From positions 1 to 20,233 of the forward strand of contig NZ_CALLYO010000483.1 in assembly GCF_937858865.1 (NCBI RefSeq): a DNA stretch of 20,233 nucleotides, written 5' to 3'. The stretch comes from an uncultured Amaricoccus sp. (lineage in GTDB: Bacteria; Pseudomonadota; Alphaproteobacteria; Rhodobacterales; Rhodobacteraceae). This document shows, piece by piece, positions 12,923 to 20,233 of this stretch (positions are counted from its first letter, which is position 1; every line of letters starts with the position of its first letter). The position numbers and the translations under genes were made by a program. The notes under the pieces are model-generated. The model saw only the letters and a program-made list of their open reading frames with translations. It searched no databases and was not told the origin of the DNA.

Positions 12923-13761
12923 TGGCGCTCGTCGCGGCCGCCGTCGCCGTCTGGCTGGTCGGCTGGTGGATCAACGCCCGCCTGGCGCGGCTGCCGCTCG
13001 AGGGGGCGGCGCGGCTGCTGCCGCCGCTCGTCTTCGGGGTGACGCTGCTGCTCATCTGGGAGCTGGCGGTGCGGGGGCTCGGGGTCAGCCCGGTGCTGCT
13101 GCCGGCGCCGAGCGCGATCTGGGCGCGGCTCGTCGCCAGCCTGCCGACGCTGCGCGCCGACGTGATGCAGACCTTCGTCAAGGGGGCGCTGTCGGGATAC
13201 GTGATCGGCTGCGGGGCGGCGATCCTGACCGGGATCGCGGTCGACCGGATGCCCTTCCTGCGGCGCGGGCTGCTGCCGGTCGGCAATCTCGTCTCGGCGC
13301 TGCCGATCGTCGGCATGGCGCCGATCATGGTGATGTGGTTCGGCTTCGACTGGGAATCGAAGGCGGCGGTCGTGGTGCTGATGGTCTTCTTCCCGATGCT
13401 GGTGAACACGGTGCAGGGGCTGGCCGCGACCGAGCCGATGCAGGCCGACCTGATGCGGACCTATGCCGCGAGCTACTGGCAGACGCTGTTCACGCTGCGC
13501 CTGCCGGCGGCCTCGCCCTTCATCTTCAACGGCTTGAAAATCTCCACGACTCTGGCTTTGATCGGGGCGATCGTGGCGGAGTTCTTCGGCTCGCCGACGG
13601 TCGGCATGGGTTTCCGGATCTCGACCGAGGTGGGGCGGCTGGCGCTCGACATGGTCTGGGCGGAGATCGCGGTGGCGGCCTTGGTCGGGTCGGCGTTCTA
13701 CGGCGCGGTGGCGCTCATCGAGCGGGCGGCCACCTTCTGGCACCCCTCGCAGCGGCGCTGA
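12922..13761 (+). CDS. ABC transporter permease, BPD_transp_1 (NMT1/THI5-type system), second of pair
   Basis: Second membrane permease, 279 residues, sharing family with the preceding gene. Hydrophobic helices begin at residue 2 (ALVAAAVAVWLVGWWINARL), with LLPAPSAIWARLVASLPTL a conserved region before the transport domain. The coupling loop is MRTYAASYWQTLFTLRLPAASPFIFNGLKIS, and AIVAEFFGSPTVGMGF is typical of SsuC/TauC/ThiX permeases. Its start overlaps the stop of the first permease by one base. The binding-protein gene follows after 35 bases. Substrate class is not decided by the permease; related systems move pyrimidines, sulfonates or thiamine precursors. Confidence 0.9.
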   Translation: MALVAAAVAVWLVGWWINARLARLPLEGAARLLPPLVFGVTLLLIWELAVRGLGVSPVLLPAPSAIWARLVASLPTLRADVMQTFVKGALSGYVIGCGAAILTGIAVDRMPFLRRGLLPVGNLVSALPIVGMAPIMVMWFGFDWESKAAVVVLMVFFPMLVNTVQGLAATEPMQADLMRTYAASYWQTLFTLRLPAASPFIFNGLKISTTLALIGAIVAEFFGSPTVGMGFRISTEVGRLALDMVWAEIAVAALVGSAFYGAVALIERAATFWHPSQRR

Positions 13762-13796
13762 CGGCGGACTGACCGGTTCCAACAGGGAGACAAGCA

Positions 13797-14795
13797 ATGA
13801 AGACGTGGATGGCCGGCGCCTCGGCGCTGGCGATGCTTCTGGCCGGTGCGGCCGGCAGTGCGGCGTGGGCCGAGGAGGTGACGCTGCAGCTCAAGTGGGT
13901 GACGCAGGCGCAGTTCGCCGGCTATTACGTGGCGAAGGACAAGGGCTTCTACGAGGAGGAGGGGCTCGAGGTCACCATCAAGCCGGGCGGGCCGGACGTG
14001 GCGCCGGTGCAGGTGATCGCCGGCGGCGGGGCCGACGTGGTGGTCGACTGGATGCCGGCGGCGCTGGCGGCGCGCGAGAAGGGGCTGCCGCTCGTCAACA
14101 TCGCCCAGCCGTTCAAGAGCTCGGGGATGATGCTGACCTGCCGCAACGATTCGGGCGTGACCTCGACGGACAAGTTCAAGGGGCAGACGCTCGGGGTGTG
14201 GTTCGGCGGGAACGAGTATCCGTTCCTCTCCTGGATGTCGAAGCTCGGGCTTTCGACGAGCGGCGGGCCGGACGGGGTGACGGTGCTGAAGCAGGGGTTC
14301 AACGTCGATCCGCTGCTGCAGAAGCAGGCGGCCTGCATCTCGACGATGACCTACAACGAGTACTGGCAGGTGATCGACGCCGGTCTGAAGCCGGAGGATC
14401 TGACCGTCTTCAAGTATGAGGACGAGGGCGTCGCGACGCTGGAGGACGGGCTTTACGTGCTGGAGGAGAAGCTGAACGACGCGGCCTTCGTCGACACCAT
14501 GGCGAAGTTCGTCCGTGCCAGCATGAAGGGCTGGAAGTGGGCGGAGGAGAACCCCGACGACGCGGCGATGATCGTGCTCGACAACGACGAGACCGGGGCG
14601 CAGACCGAGAAGCACCAGAAGCGGATGATGGGCGAGATCGCCAAGCTGACGGCGGGGTCGGACGGCTCGCTCGATCCGGCGGACTACGAGCGGACGGTGG
14701 CGACGCTGCTGACGGCGGGGTCCGATCCGGTCATCACCAAGGCGCCGGAGGGGGCCTGGAGCCATGTGGTGACCGACAAGGCGCTGGCGGAGTAG
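13797..14795 (+). CDS. NMT1/THI5-like periplasmic substrate-binding protein
   Basis: Periplasmic solute-binding protein for the two permeases before it. Product of 332 residues with a signal peptide MKTWMAGASALAMLLAGAAG ending ...AWA, cleavage probably before EEVTLQLKW. The mature part shows the family opening LQLKWVTQAQFAGYYVAKDKG, FYEEEGLEVTIKPGGPDV, a GGGADVVVDWMPAALAAREKG ligand-site region, TLGVWFGGNEYPFL and DPLLQKQAACISTMTYNEYWQV. This matches NMT1/THI5-type proteins that bind pyrimidine-like ligands such as hydroxymethylpyrimidine precursors, but no thiamine genes or thiamine riboswitch are seen nearby. The start has AGGGAGA 6 bases upstream. A strong hairpin follows the stop. Confidence 0.9.
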   Translation: MKTWMAGASALAMLLAGAAGSAAWAEEVTLQLKWVTQAQFAGYYVAKDKGFYEEEGLEVTIKPGGPDVAPVQVIAGGGADVVVDWMPAALAAREKGLPLVNIAQPFKSSGMMLTCRNDSGVTSTDKFKGQTLGVWFGGNEYPFLSWMSKLGLSTSGGPDGVTVLKQGFNVDPLLQKQAACISTMTYNEYWQVIDAGLKPEDLTVFKYEDEGVATLEDGLYVLEEKLNDAAFVDTMAKFVRASMKGWKWAEENPDDAAMIVLDNDETGAQTEKHQKRMMGEIAKLTAGSDGSLDPADYERTVATLLTAGSDPVITKAPEGAWSHVVTDKALAE

Positions 14796-14811
14796 GAGGC
14801 GGAATCTCCGG

Positions 14812-14836
14812 GGCGGCCGGGCGGGGCCCGGCCGCC
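14812..14836. terminator. Convergent terminator hairpin
   Basis: GGCGGCCGGGC (14812-14822) and GCCCGGCCGCC (14826-14836) form a perfect 11-bp stem with a GGG loop. It sits between the binding-protein stop at 14795 (plus) and the dps stop at 14843 (minus), so it may serve both transcripts. No T-run is present, so termination efficiency is uncertain. Confidence 0.6.
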
Positions 14837-14842
14837 TGCGGT

Positions 14843-15409
14843 TCAGTAGGTGGTGTTGGGCGAGGTGCGGGTGGCCTCGAAGAGGAACCAGGCGCGGCGC
14901 TCGCCCTCGTCGATCCAGTTCTCGAGCAGGCTCGCGGTCGCCACGTCGTTGTGCTCGTCGCAGGTGGCGTGCAGGCTGCGCATGGCGGCGACGCACTGCT
15001 GGTTGTCGCTGGCGAGTTCGGCCAGCATGTCCTGCGGGTCGACGTAGTCGGCGTCGTTGTCGGGGATGCGCTGGCGGCGGGCGATCTCGCCGATCGAGTG
15101 CAGTGTGGTGCCGCCGATCTTGCGAGCGCGCTCGGCGATCGGGTCGGTCATGGCGAAGATCTGCGCCGACTGCTCGTCGAGCATGAGGTGGAAGTCGCGG
15201 AAGTGCGGCCCCGACATGTGCCAGTGGAAGTTCTTGGTCTTGAGGTAGAGCGCGAAGGTGTCGGCGAGCAGCGTCGCGAGGCCTTCGGAGACGTCGCGGA
15301 CGGCGGCTTCGCCGAGGTCGGAGCGGGTGCGCAGCCGCGGCTTCGCCTTCGCGGGGGCGTCCTTGGCCGACGTCGCCTTCGCGGCCTTGGGGGACGGGTT
15401 CTTGGCCAT
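14843..15409 (-). CDS. dps: Dps-family DNA-binding mini-ferritin
   Basis: Forms dodecamers that oxidise and store iron and coat DNA under starvation or peroxide stress. Product of 188 residues, about 20 longer than E. coli Dps. The extra length is an N-terminal Lys/Ala-rich tail (residues 2-29, AKNPSPKAAKATSAKDAPAK and on) suited to DNA binding. The ferroxidase-site residues fall at the right spacing: His62 (NFHWHM), His74 and Asp78 (DFHLMLDEQ), Asp89 and Glu93 (TDPIAER). ATG at 15409 with GGAGGAGAG upstream; a longer frame to 15439 lacks family character. It lies 41 bases after lrgB on the same strand and may share its transcript or have a promoter inside lrgB. A convergent hairpin ends the unit. 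Confidence 0.94.
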   Translation of the reverse strand: MAKNPSPKAAKATSAKDAPAKAKPRLRTRSDLGEAAVRDVSEGLATLLADTFALYLKTKNFHWHMSGPHFRDFHLMLDEQSAQIFAMTDPIAERARKIGGTTLHSIGEIARRQRIPDNDADYVDPQDMLAELASDNQQCVAAMRSLHATCDEHNDVATASLLENWIDEGERRAWFLFEATRTSPNTTY

Positions 15410-15450
15410 GCGGTCTCTCCTCCAGATGACTGGCGGCAAAGTCTAGCCCA

Positions 15451-16173
15451 TCAGATGGCGAGCGCCAGTAGGGCGAAGATGAGCGCGGTCAGGGCGCCGT
15501 TGAGGCCCATGGCGATGCCGGCGAAGGTGCCGGCCTCCTCGCTGACCTGGAAGGCGCGGGCGGTGCCGAGGCCGTGGCTGGCGATGCCGGCGGCGAAGCC
15601 GCGGGCGGCGAAGTCGCGGATCCCGAGCAGGTTCATCAGGGGCGTCACGATGACCGCGCCGAAGATGCCGGTCAGCACCACGAGGACGGCCGCGAGGGCG
15701 GGGATGCCGCCGATCGTCTCGGTCAGGGCCATGGCGATGGGAGCGGTCACCGACTTGGCGGGGAGGGAGGCGAGGATCGGGGGCGGGGCGCCGAGCACCC
15801 AGGCGATGGCGACGGCGGAGCCGATGGCGGTGAGCGAGCCGGCGAGAAGGGCCGCGATCATCGGCAGGGAGTTGCGCCGGACCGCGAGGCGGTTGCGCCA
15901 GAGCGGCAGGCCGAGGGCCACGGTGGCGGGGCCGAGCAGGAAGTGGACGAACTGGGCGCCCTCGAAATAGGTCTGGTAGGAGGTCCCGGTCGAGGTGAGG
16001 AGCAGGATGAGGAGGCCGGCGGCGATCATCACCGGATTGGCGAGCGGGTGGCGGCGCAGGCGGAGCGAGACGGCGTCGCCGACCGCATAGGCGAAGAGGG
16101 TGGCGGAGAGCCAGAGGAGCGGCGTCTGGGAGAGATAGACCCAGATGCGGTAGAAATCGCCCGGCCCGCTCAT
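15451..16173 (-). CDS. lrgB: LrgB/CidB-family membrane protein
   Basis: Multi-pass inner-membrane protein of 240 residues, the LrgB partner of the LrgA/LrgB pair. Such pairs have been linked to murein hydrolase control and export of small organic acids such as pyruvate or glycolate in various bacteria and plastids. Visible family segments are FEGAQFVHFLLGPATVALGLPLW, ASLPAKSVTAPIAMALTETIGG, TGIFGAVIVTPLMNLLGI and ARGFAAGIASHGLGTARAFQV. Nearly the whole chain is membrane-spanning. The ATG at 16173 overlaps the lrgA stop by 4 bases, so the two are coupled. What it does in this organism is not known. Confidence 0.92.
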   Translation of the reverse strand: MSGPGDFYRIWVYLSQTPLLWLSATLFAYAVGDAVSLRLRRHPLANPVMIAAGLLILLLTSTGTSYQTYFEGAQFVHFLLGPATVALGLPLWRNRLAVRRNSLPMIAALLAGSLTAIGSAVAIAWVLGAPPPILASLPAKSVTAPIAMALTETIGGIPALAAVLVVLTGIFGAVIVTPLMNLLGIRDFAARGFAAGIASHGLGTARAFQVSEEAGTFAGIAMGLNGALTALIFALLALAI

Positions 16174-16535
16174 GCCTGGCCTCCTGCGGCGCGTCGTTCC
16201 ACCATGCGGGCCACGGCGCGGAAGGTGTAGACCGAGACGACGAGGGTGAGGATGGTCGAGACGATGAGGGCTGAGGCGATCGCCACCCAGTTGGCGGCGA
16301 CGAGGCCCGCCTGCTGCACCACCCCGACCGCCGCCGGCACGAAGAGAAGCGAGAGGTTCTGCAGCAGCGTATCGGCGGCGGTGTCGAGCGCCGGCGCCGA
16401 GCGGCCGCGGACGAGGAGGAGGGCGAAGATGAGCCCCATGCCGAGGACGGGCCCGGGGAAGGGGATGCCGGCGGCGCGCACCAGGATCTCGCCGGTGAGC
16501 TGGCAGGCGAAGAGAAGCGTCAGCGCTTGGATCAT
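16170..16535 (-). CDS. lrgA: LrgA/CidA-family holin-like membrane protein
   Basis: Small membrane protein, 121 residues, with about four helices, member of the CidA/LrgA family. It begins MIQALTLLFACQLTGEILVR and has IPFPGPVLGMGLIFALLL (the conserved P-G-P-V-LGM region), LSLLFVPAAVGVVQQ and a C-terminal helix near TILTLVVSVYTF. It works with the LrgB protein encoded downstream; the ATGA overlap couples their translation. GGAG is 9 bases upstream of the ATG. First gene after a 107-base gap behind ptsP, so it probably has its own promoter. Confidence 0.92.
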   Translation of the reverse strand: MIQALTLLFACQLTGEILVRAAGIPFPGPVLGMGLIFALLLVRGRSAPALDTAADTLLQNLSLLFVPAAVGVVQQAGLVAANWVAIASALIVSTILTLVVSVYTFRAVARMVERRAAGGQA

Positions 16536-16642
16536 GGCGGGAGCTCCGTGGGGAGAGTGACGGGGGTGTGTCGCGCGCGACTGATATCTAACTGTCTGGA
16601 ACTGCTAGATCTCAGCTGCGCGGTCGGGGGCGGCGCGCCGTT
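16536..16642. promoter_or_regulatory. ptsP-lrgA gap: probable lrgAB promoter region
   Basis: This 107-base gap separates the ptsP stop from lrgA. It contains the palindrome GTCGCGCGCGAC (16570-16581) and a low-GC pocket (16582-16613) with ATCTA and TAGAT arms 15 bases apart, and two CAGTT copies on the minus strand. The low-GC pocket is where a promoter and regulator site would be expected, but no consensus -35/-10 pair is convincing. A CGGCGCGCCG palindrome (16631-16640) directly follows the ptsP stop without a T-run. Confidence 0.3.
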
Positions 16643-18889
16643 TCATGGCAGAAGGCCGCCCTCCTGAAGCCAGGCTTCGAGGGCGGGGCGGACTGAGCGT
16701 TCGCCGGCGCGGCGGGCTGAATCGATGACGCGGCGGGCAGAGGAGAGGTCGATCTTGCGCAGGAGCGCCTTGACCGGGCCGATGGAGGCCGGCCGCATGG
16801 AGAGGTTGCGGAAGCCGATGGCGGCGAGACCCAGCGCCTCCACCGGACGGCCGGCGTCCTCGCCGCAGAAGGAAAGCGGCGTGCCCTGCCCGGCGCAGCG
16901 GCCGATGACGTGCTCGAGGAAGTCGAGGAAGCTCGTCGAGAGCATGTCGTAGCGGCGGCGGACCAGCTCGTTCTCGCGGTCGGCGGCGAAGAAGAACTGC
17001 TTCAGGTCGTTGCCGCCGATGGAGATGAAGTCGGCCAGCTCGAAGAAGCCGTCGCCGGCGAAGGCGAGGGACGGAACCTCGAGCATGGCGCCGATCTTCA
17101 GCTCGGAGGGCACGGTGTGGCCGAGCGACTGCTCGCGGATCATCTCGTCGAGGACGAGCCGCCGCCCCGCCTCGAACTCGCCCGGGTCGGCGACGAAGGG
17201 GAACATGATCCGGAGCGGGCGGCCCTTGGCGGCGCGGATGAGCGCCTGCAGCTGCATCCGCATGATGCCCTGGCGGTCGAGGGCGACGCGGATCGCCCGC
17301 CAGCCGAGGGCCGGGTTCGGCTCGTCGGCGCGCTTCATGTAGGGCAGCACCTTGTCCGAGCCGATGTCGAGGGTGCGGAAGACCACCGGCTTGTCGTGCG
17401 CCGCGTCGAGGATGCGGGAATAGAGCGCGGCGAGCTCCGAGCGCCGCGGCACGGTCGAGCGGATGAGGAACTGGAGCTCGGTGCGGAAGAGGCCGACGCC
17501 GAGCGCGCCGCACTTGGCGAGGCTCGGCAGGTCGGCCATCAGGCCCGCGTTCATGTAGAGGCCGAGGGTCACGCCGTCGCGGGTGGTGGCCGGCTTGTCG
17601 CGGAGCGCGGCATAGGCGGCCTGCGCCTCGTGCAGCATGTCCATCTTCTCGCGGAAGGCCTTGGCGACCGTCTCCTCCGGGCGGAGGTGGACGTGGCCCT
17701 GGTCGCCGTCGACGAGGATGGCGTCGCCGGTCATCGCCTCGCGGGTGATGCGGGCGGCCTGGATGACGAGGGGGATGGCCAGCGCCCGGGCGACGATGGC
17801 GGCGTGGCTGCCGACCGAGCCCTCCTCGAGCACGACGCCGCGCAGCTTGCGGCCATAGTCGAGGAGCTCGCCCGGGCCGATGTTGCGGGCGACGAGGATC
17901 GCGTCGGGCGGCAGCTCGCTGCCGTTGCGCTGGTCGCCGGAGAGCAGGCGCAGCAGGCGGTTCGAGAGGTCGTCGAGGTCGTGCAGGCGTTCGCGGAGGT
18001 AGGGGTCGGCGGCGCGCGACATGCGGGTGCGGGTGGCGGACTGCTCCTTCTCGACCGCGACCTCGGCGGTGAGGCCGAGGTCGATCGAGGCCTCCATGCG
18101 GCGCACCCACCCCTTGTCGTGGGCGAACATCCGGTAGGCGTGCAGCACGTCGCGGTGCTCGCCCGAGGCGTTGAGGTAGTCGGCGGCGAGCATCTCGTCG
18201 ACCTCGGCCCGGAGCGCCTCGATGCCGGCGCGCAGCCGGGTGCGCTCGATCTCCGGGTCGTCGCTGATCGGCTGGGTGACGACGATCTGCGGCTCGTGCA
18301 GCACGACGGTGCCCTCGGCCGCCCCCTCCTGGCCGACGAGGCCGCGGACGAAGAAGGGGCGGCGGTGCGGCCGGTCCATGGTGCCGGGGCCGACGAAGGC
18401 GCCGAGCTCGGCCATCTCGGCGATGACCATGGCGACGACCTCGAGCGCGTAGATCTCGTCGTCGGTATAGTCGCGCGGCTCGCGGTTCTGCACCACGAGG
18501 ACGCCGAGGACCTCGCCGAGGCGCTGGATCGGCACGCCGCAGAAGCTGGCGAGCCCCTCCTCGCCGGTCTCGGGCAGGAAGCGCCAGCCGCGGGTATGGG
18601 CGGCGTCGGAGGTCGAGAGCGGCTCGGCGCTCTCGGCGATCTGGCCGACGAGGCCCTGGCCGACGTGGAGGCGGGTCAGGTGGACCGATTCGGGGTTGAG
18701 TCCCTCGGTGGCGGAGAGCTCGAGCACGTCGTCGCGGCGGAGGTAGATCGAGCAGACCTCGGCCACCAGCCCCTCGGACACCAGGCGGACGATACGGTCG
18801 AGCCGTTCCTGGCCGCCGCCGGGCTCGGCCAGCGTGGCGCGCAGGCGCGTGAGCAGCACGCGGCTGCCGACGGCATCGGAGAAGGGCAT
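16643..18889 (-). CDS. ptsP: PTS Enzyme I-Ntr (PEP-protein phosphotransferase with N-terminal GAF)
   Basis: First phosphotransferase of the nitrogen-related PTS. It takes phosphate from PEP onto a His and passes it to NPr, which controls regulatory targets rather than sugar uptake. Product of 748 residues. Residues 1-165 are a GAF domain. Residues about 175-385 are the Enzyme I N-domain, with LEEGSVGSHAAIVARALAIP (phosphorylated His362). The PEP-binding barrel follows: GVGLFRTELQFL near 465, RTLDIGSDKVLPY near 505, MFPFVADPGEF near 562, SIGGNDLKQFFFAADREN at 623-640, and FCGEDAG with Cys675. The ATG at 18889 is used; GAGGAA lies about 12 bases upstream. It follows lysC by 23 bases, an order common in alphaproteobacteria. 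Confidence 0.96.
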   Translation of the reverse strand: MPFSDAVGSRVLLTRLRATLAEPGGGQERLDRIVRLVSEGLVAEVCSIYLRRDDVLELSATEGLNPESVHLTRLHVGQGLVGQIAESAEPLSTSDAAHTRGWRFLPETGEEGLASFCGVPIQRLGEVLGVLVVQNREPRDYTDDEIYALEVVAMVIAEMAELGAFVGPGTMDRPHRRPFFVRGLVGQEGAAEGTVVLHEPQIVVTQPISDDPEIERTRLRAGIEALRAEVDEMLAADYLNASGEHRDVLHAYRMFAHDKGWVRRMEASIDLGLTAEVAVEKEQSATRTRMSRAADPYLRERLHDLDDLSNRLLRLLSGDQRNGSELPPDAILVARNIGPGELLDYGRKLRGVVLEEGSVGSHAAIVARALAIPLVIQAARITREAMTGDAILVDGDQGHVHLRPEETVAKAFREKMDMLHEAQAAYAALRDKPATTRDGVTLGLYMNAGLMADLPSLAKCGALGVGLFRTELQFLIRSTVPRRSELAALYSRILDAAHDKPVVFRTLDIGSDKVLPYMKRADEPNPALGWRAIRVALDRQGIMRMQLQALIRAAKGRPLRIMFPFVADPGEFEAGRRLVLDEMIREQSLGHTVPSELKIGAMLEVPSLAFAGDGFFELADFISIGGNDLKQFFFAADRENELVRRRYDMLSTSFLDFLEHVIGRCAGQGTPLSFCGEDAGRPVEALGLAAIGFRNLSMRPASIGPVKALLRKIDLSSARRVIDSARRAGERSVRPALEAWLQEGGLLP

Positions 18890-18912
18890 CGACGTGGTTG
18901 CTTCCTCGGCGT

Positions 18913-20139
18913 TCAGCTGGCCTTGTCCAATTCGAAGGCATCATGGAGCGCCTGAACCGCGAGTTCCATATATTTGCGGTCGATCAGCACGCTCACCTTG
19001 ATCTCGGACGTGGTGATGACCTTGATGTTCACCCCGTCGCGGGCCAGCGCCTCGAACATGCGGTGGGCGATGCCGGCCTGGCTGCGCATGCCGATGCCGA
19101 CGATGGAGACCTTGGCGACGTCCTCGTCGACGTCGAGGCCCTGGTAGTCGAGGCTGCCGGAGGCCTTCGCCTTGTCGATGGCGGCGCGGGCGCGCGGCAC
19201 CTCGTCGACTGGGCAGGAGAAGGTCATGTCGGTGCGGCCGTCGGCGGAGATGTTCTGCACGATCATGTCAACGTTGACGCCGGCCTCGGCGAGCGGGCCG
19301 AAGAGGGCGGCGGCGATGCCGGGGCGGTCGGGGACGCCGATGACGGTGAGCTTGGCCTCGTCGCGCGAGTGGGCGACGCCGCTGACGACACGCGATTCCA
19401 TGATTTCCTCCTCGTCGCAGACGATGGTTCCGGGGGCGTCCGAGAAGCTCGAGCGCACCTGGAGCTTGACCTTGTAGCGCATGGCGAGCTCGACCGAGCG
19501 GGTCTGCAGCACCTTGGCGCCGAGGCTGGCGAGCTCGAGCATCTCCTCGTAGGCGACGCGCTCGAGCTTGCGCGCCTTGCGGGTGATGCGCGGGTCGGTG
19601 GTATAGACGCCGTCGACGTCGGTGTAGATGTCGCAGCGCTCGGCCCCGAGCGCGGCGGCGAAGGCGACGGCGGAGGTGTCGGAGCCGCCGCGGCCGAGGG
19701 TGGTGACGCGGCCCTCGGGCGAGATGCCCTGGAAGCCGGCGATGACGGCGTGCAGCCCCTCGCCGAACTTGCGGACGAGGCCGTCGGTCTCGATCTCGAG
19801 GATGCGGGCGGCGCCGTGGCTGGAGTTGGTGCGGACCGGCACCTGCCAGCCCTGCCAGCTGCGGGCGGGGACGCCCATCTCCTGCAGGGTGAGGGCCATG
19901 AGGCCGGAGGTGACGTTCTCGCCGGAGGCGACGACGGCGTCGTACTCGCGGGCGTCGAAGAGGGCCGAGGTCTGCCGCACCCAGGAGACGAGCTCGTTGG
20001 TCTTGCCGGCCATGGCCGAGACGACGACGGCGACGTCGTAGCCGGCCTCGACCTCGCGCTTGACGCGGGCGGCCGCGTTGCGGATGCGCTCGAGGTCGGC
20101 GACGGACGTGCCGCCAAATTTCATCACCAGACGGGGCAT
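18913..20139 (-). CDS. lysC: Aspartate kinase
   Basis: Phosphorylates aspartate at the first step of lysine, methionine and threonine (and diaminopimelate) synthesis. Product of 408 residues, the usual length of a stand-alone enzyme with two ACT domains. The kinase part opens MPRLVMKFGGTSVAD (Lys7, nucleotide binding), with VVVSAMAGKTNEL, ASGENVTSGL, VRTNSSHGAARI, TLGRGGSDTSAVAFAAALGA and IYTDVDGVYTTDPRI. The ACT part runs from about residue 265, with LTVIGVPDRPGIAAALF and VSIVGIGMRSQAGIAHRMF. Feedback sensitivity is typical but cannot be read from sequence. It starts with ATG at 20139, with only a weak ribosome site. It is probably cotranscribed with ptsP. Confidence 0.96.
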   Translation of the reverse strand: MPRLVMKFGGTSVADLERIRNAAARVKREVEAGYDVAVVVSAMAGKTNELVSWVRQTSALFDAREYDAVVASGENVTSGLMALTLQEMGVPARSWQGWQVPVRTNSSHGAARILEIETDGLVRKFGEGLHAVIAGFQGISPEGRVTTLGRGGSDTSAVAFAAALGAERCDIYTDVDGVYTTDPRITRKARKLERVAYEEMLELASLGAKVLQTRSVELAMRYKVKLQVRSSFSDAPGTIVCDEEEIMESRVVSGVAHSRDEAKLTVIGVPDRPGIAAALFGPLAEAGVNVDMIVQNISADGRTDMTFSCPVDEVPRARAAIDKAKASGSLDYQGLDVDEDVAKVSIVGIGMRSQAGIAHRMFEALARDGVNIKVITTSEIKVSVLIDRKYMELAVQALHDAFELDKAS

Positions 20140-20233
20140 GGTCCTTGGCCTGCGGTATGGGGTGGACGGGCTCTCTTATCGGCTGGGTGAAGGGGCTTCA
20201 AGCTGGGGATTCGCGGCCCAAGCGCGGGTGGGG
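20140..20233 (-). promoter_or_regulatory. Upstream region of lysC with a weak promoter candidate
   Basis: On the reverse strand TTGAAG (20196-20201) and ATAAGA (20174-20179) are separated by 16 bases, a passable housekeeping promoter about 35 bases before the lysC start. No other gene begins here, and the region continues beyond the right edge. Confidence 0.25.

Noticed and set aside
16910..18955. 681-codon open frame antisense to ptsP
   Set aside because: Low-complexity Glu/Ala/Gly/Val shadow of ptsP, no motif.

Overview
The window is a high-GC stretch that looks like the chromosome of an alphaproteobacterium, most likely Rhodobacterales or a close relative. This is inferred from the lysC-ptsP pair, the GAF-containing PtsP and the overall gene style; there is no rRNA or other marker gene to confirm it. 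It holds 16 confident protein genes (one cut by the left edge), one doubtful small ORF, two gene remnants, and several inverted repeats and hairpins. I found no tRNA, rRNA, IS element, CRISPR array or phage gene.

Layout. (1) 1-1207, minus strand: glnH and the start of glnP, a glutamine-type polar amino-acid ABC importer that looks strikingly enterobacterial. (2) 1208-1333: a comparatively AT-rich divergent control region with repeated TGCAA/CGCAAA half-sites. (3) 1334-3447, plus strand: a class III PLP aminotransferase overlapping by ATGA with a DUF849/BKACE beta-keto-acid cleavage enzyme. (4) 3694-10808, plus strand: an acetone-carboxylation locus with an AcoR/AcxR-type regulator, then acxA (beta), acxB (alpha) and acxC (gamma). 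The acxR-acxA gap carries several inverted repeats and a -24/-12 (sigma-54-like) element, yet the regulator has lost the GAFTGA loop normally used to contact sigma-54. (5) 10809-11341: a terminator-like hairpin and a patch of debris, with the C-terminal end of a YCII/DGPF-family gene, a hydrophobic N-terminal fragment, and the antisense N-terminal end of a TRAM/RNA methyltransferase gene. (6) 11342-11836: a VOC-family metalloprotein. (7) 12047-14795: two ABC permeases and an NMT1/THI5-type binding protein, with no ATPase gene in sight. (8) 14812-14836: a convergent terminator hairpin. (9) 14843-20139, minus strand, transcribed in the order lysC, ptsP, lrgA, lrgB, dps: aspartate kinase, Enzyme I-Ntr, the LrgA/LrgB membrane pair and a Dps ferritin.

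How it fits together. The BKACE and the acetone carboxylase both release acetoacetate: the first from a beta-keto acid plus acetyl-CoA, the second from acetone, bicarbonate and ATP. They sit head to tail about 250 bases apart from BKACE stop to acxR start, so the left half may be a catabolic region converging on acetoacetate. The acetoacetate-activating enzyme is not in the window. The substrate of the aminotransferase-BKACE pair is unknown and, with the acxR/sigma-54 contradiction, is the most interesting open question here.
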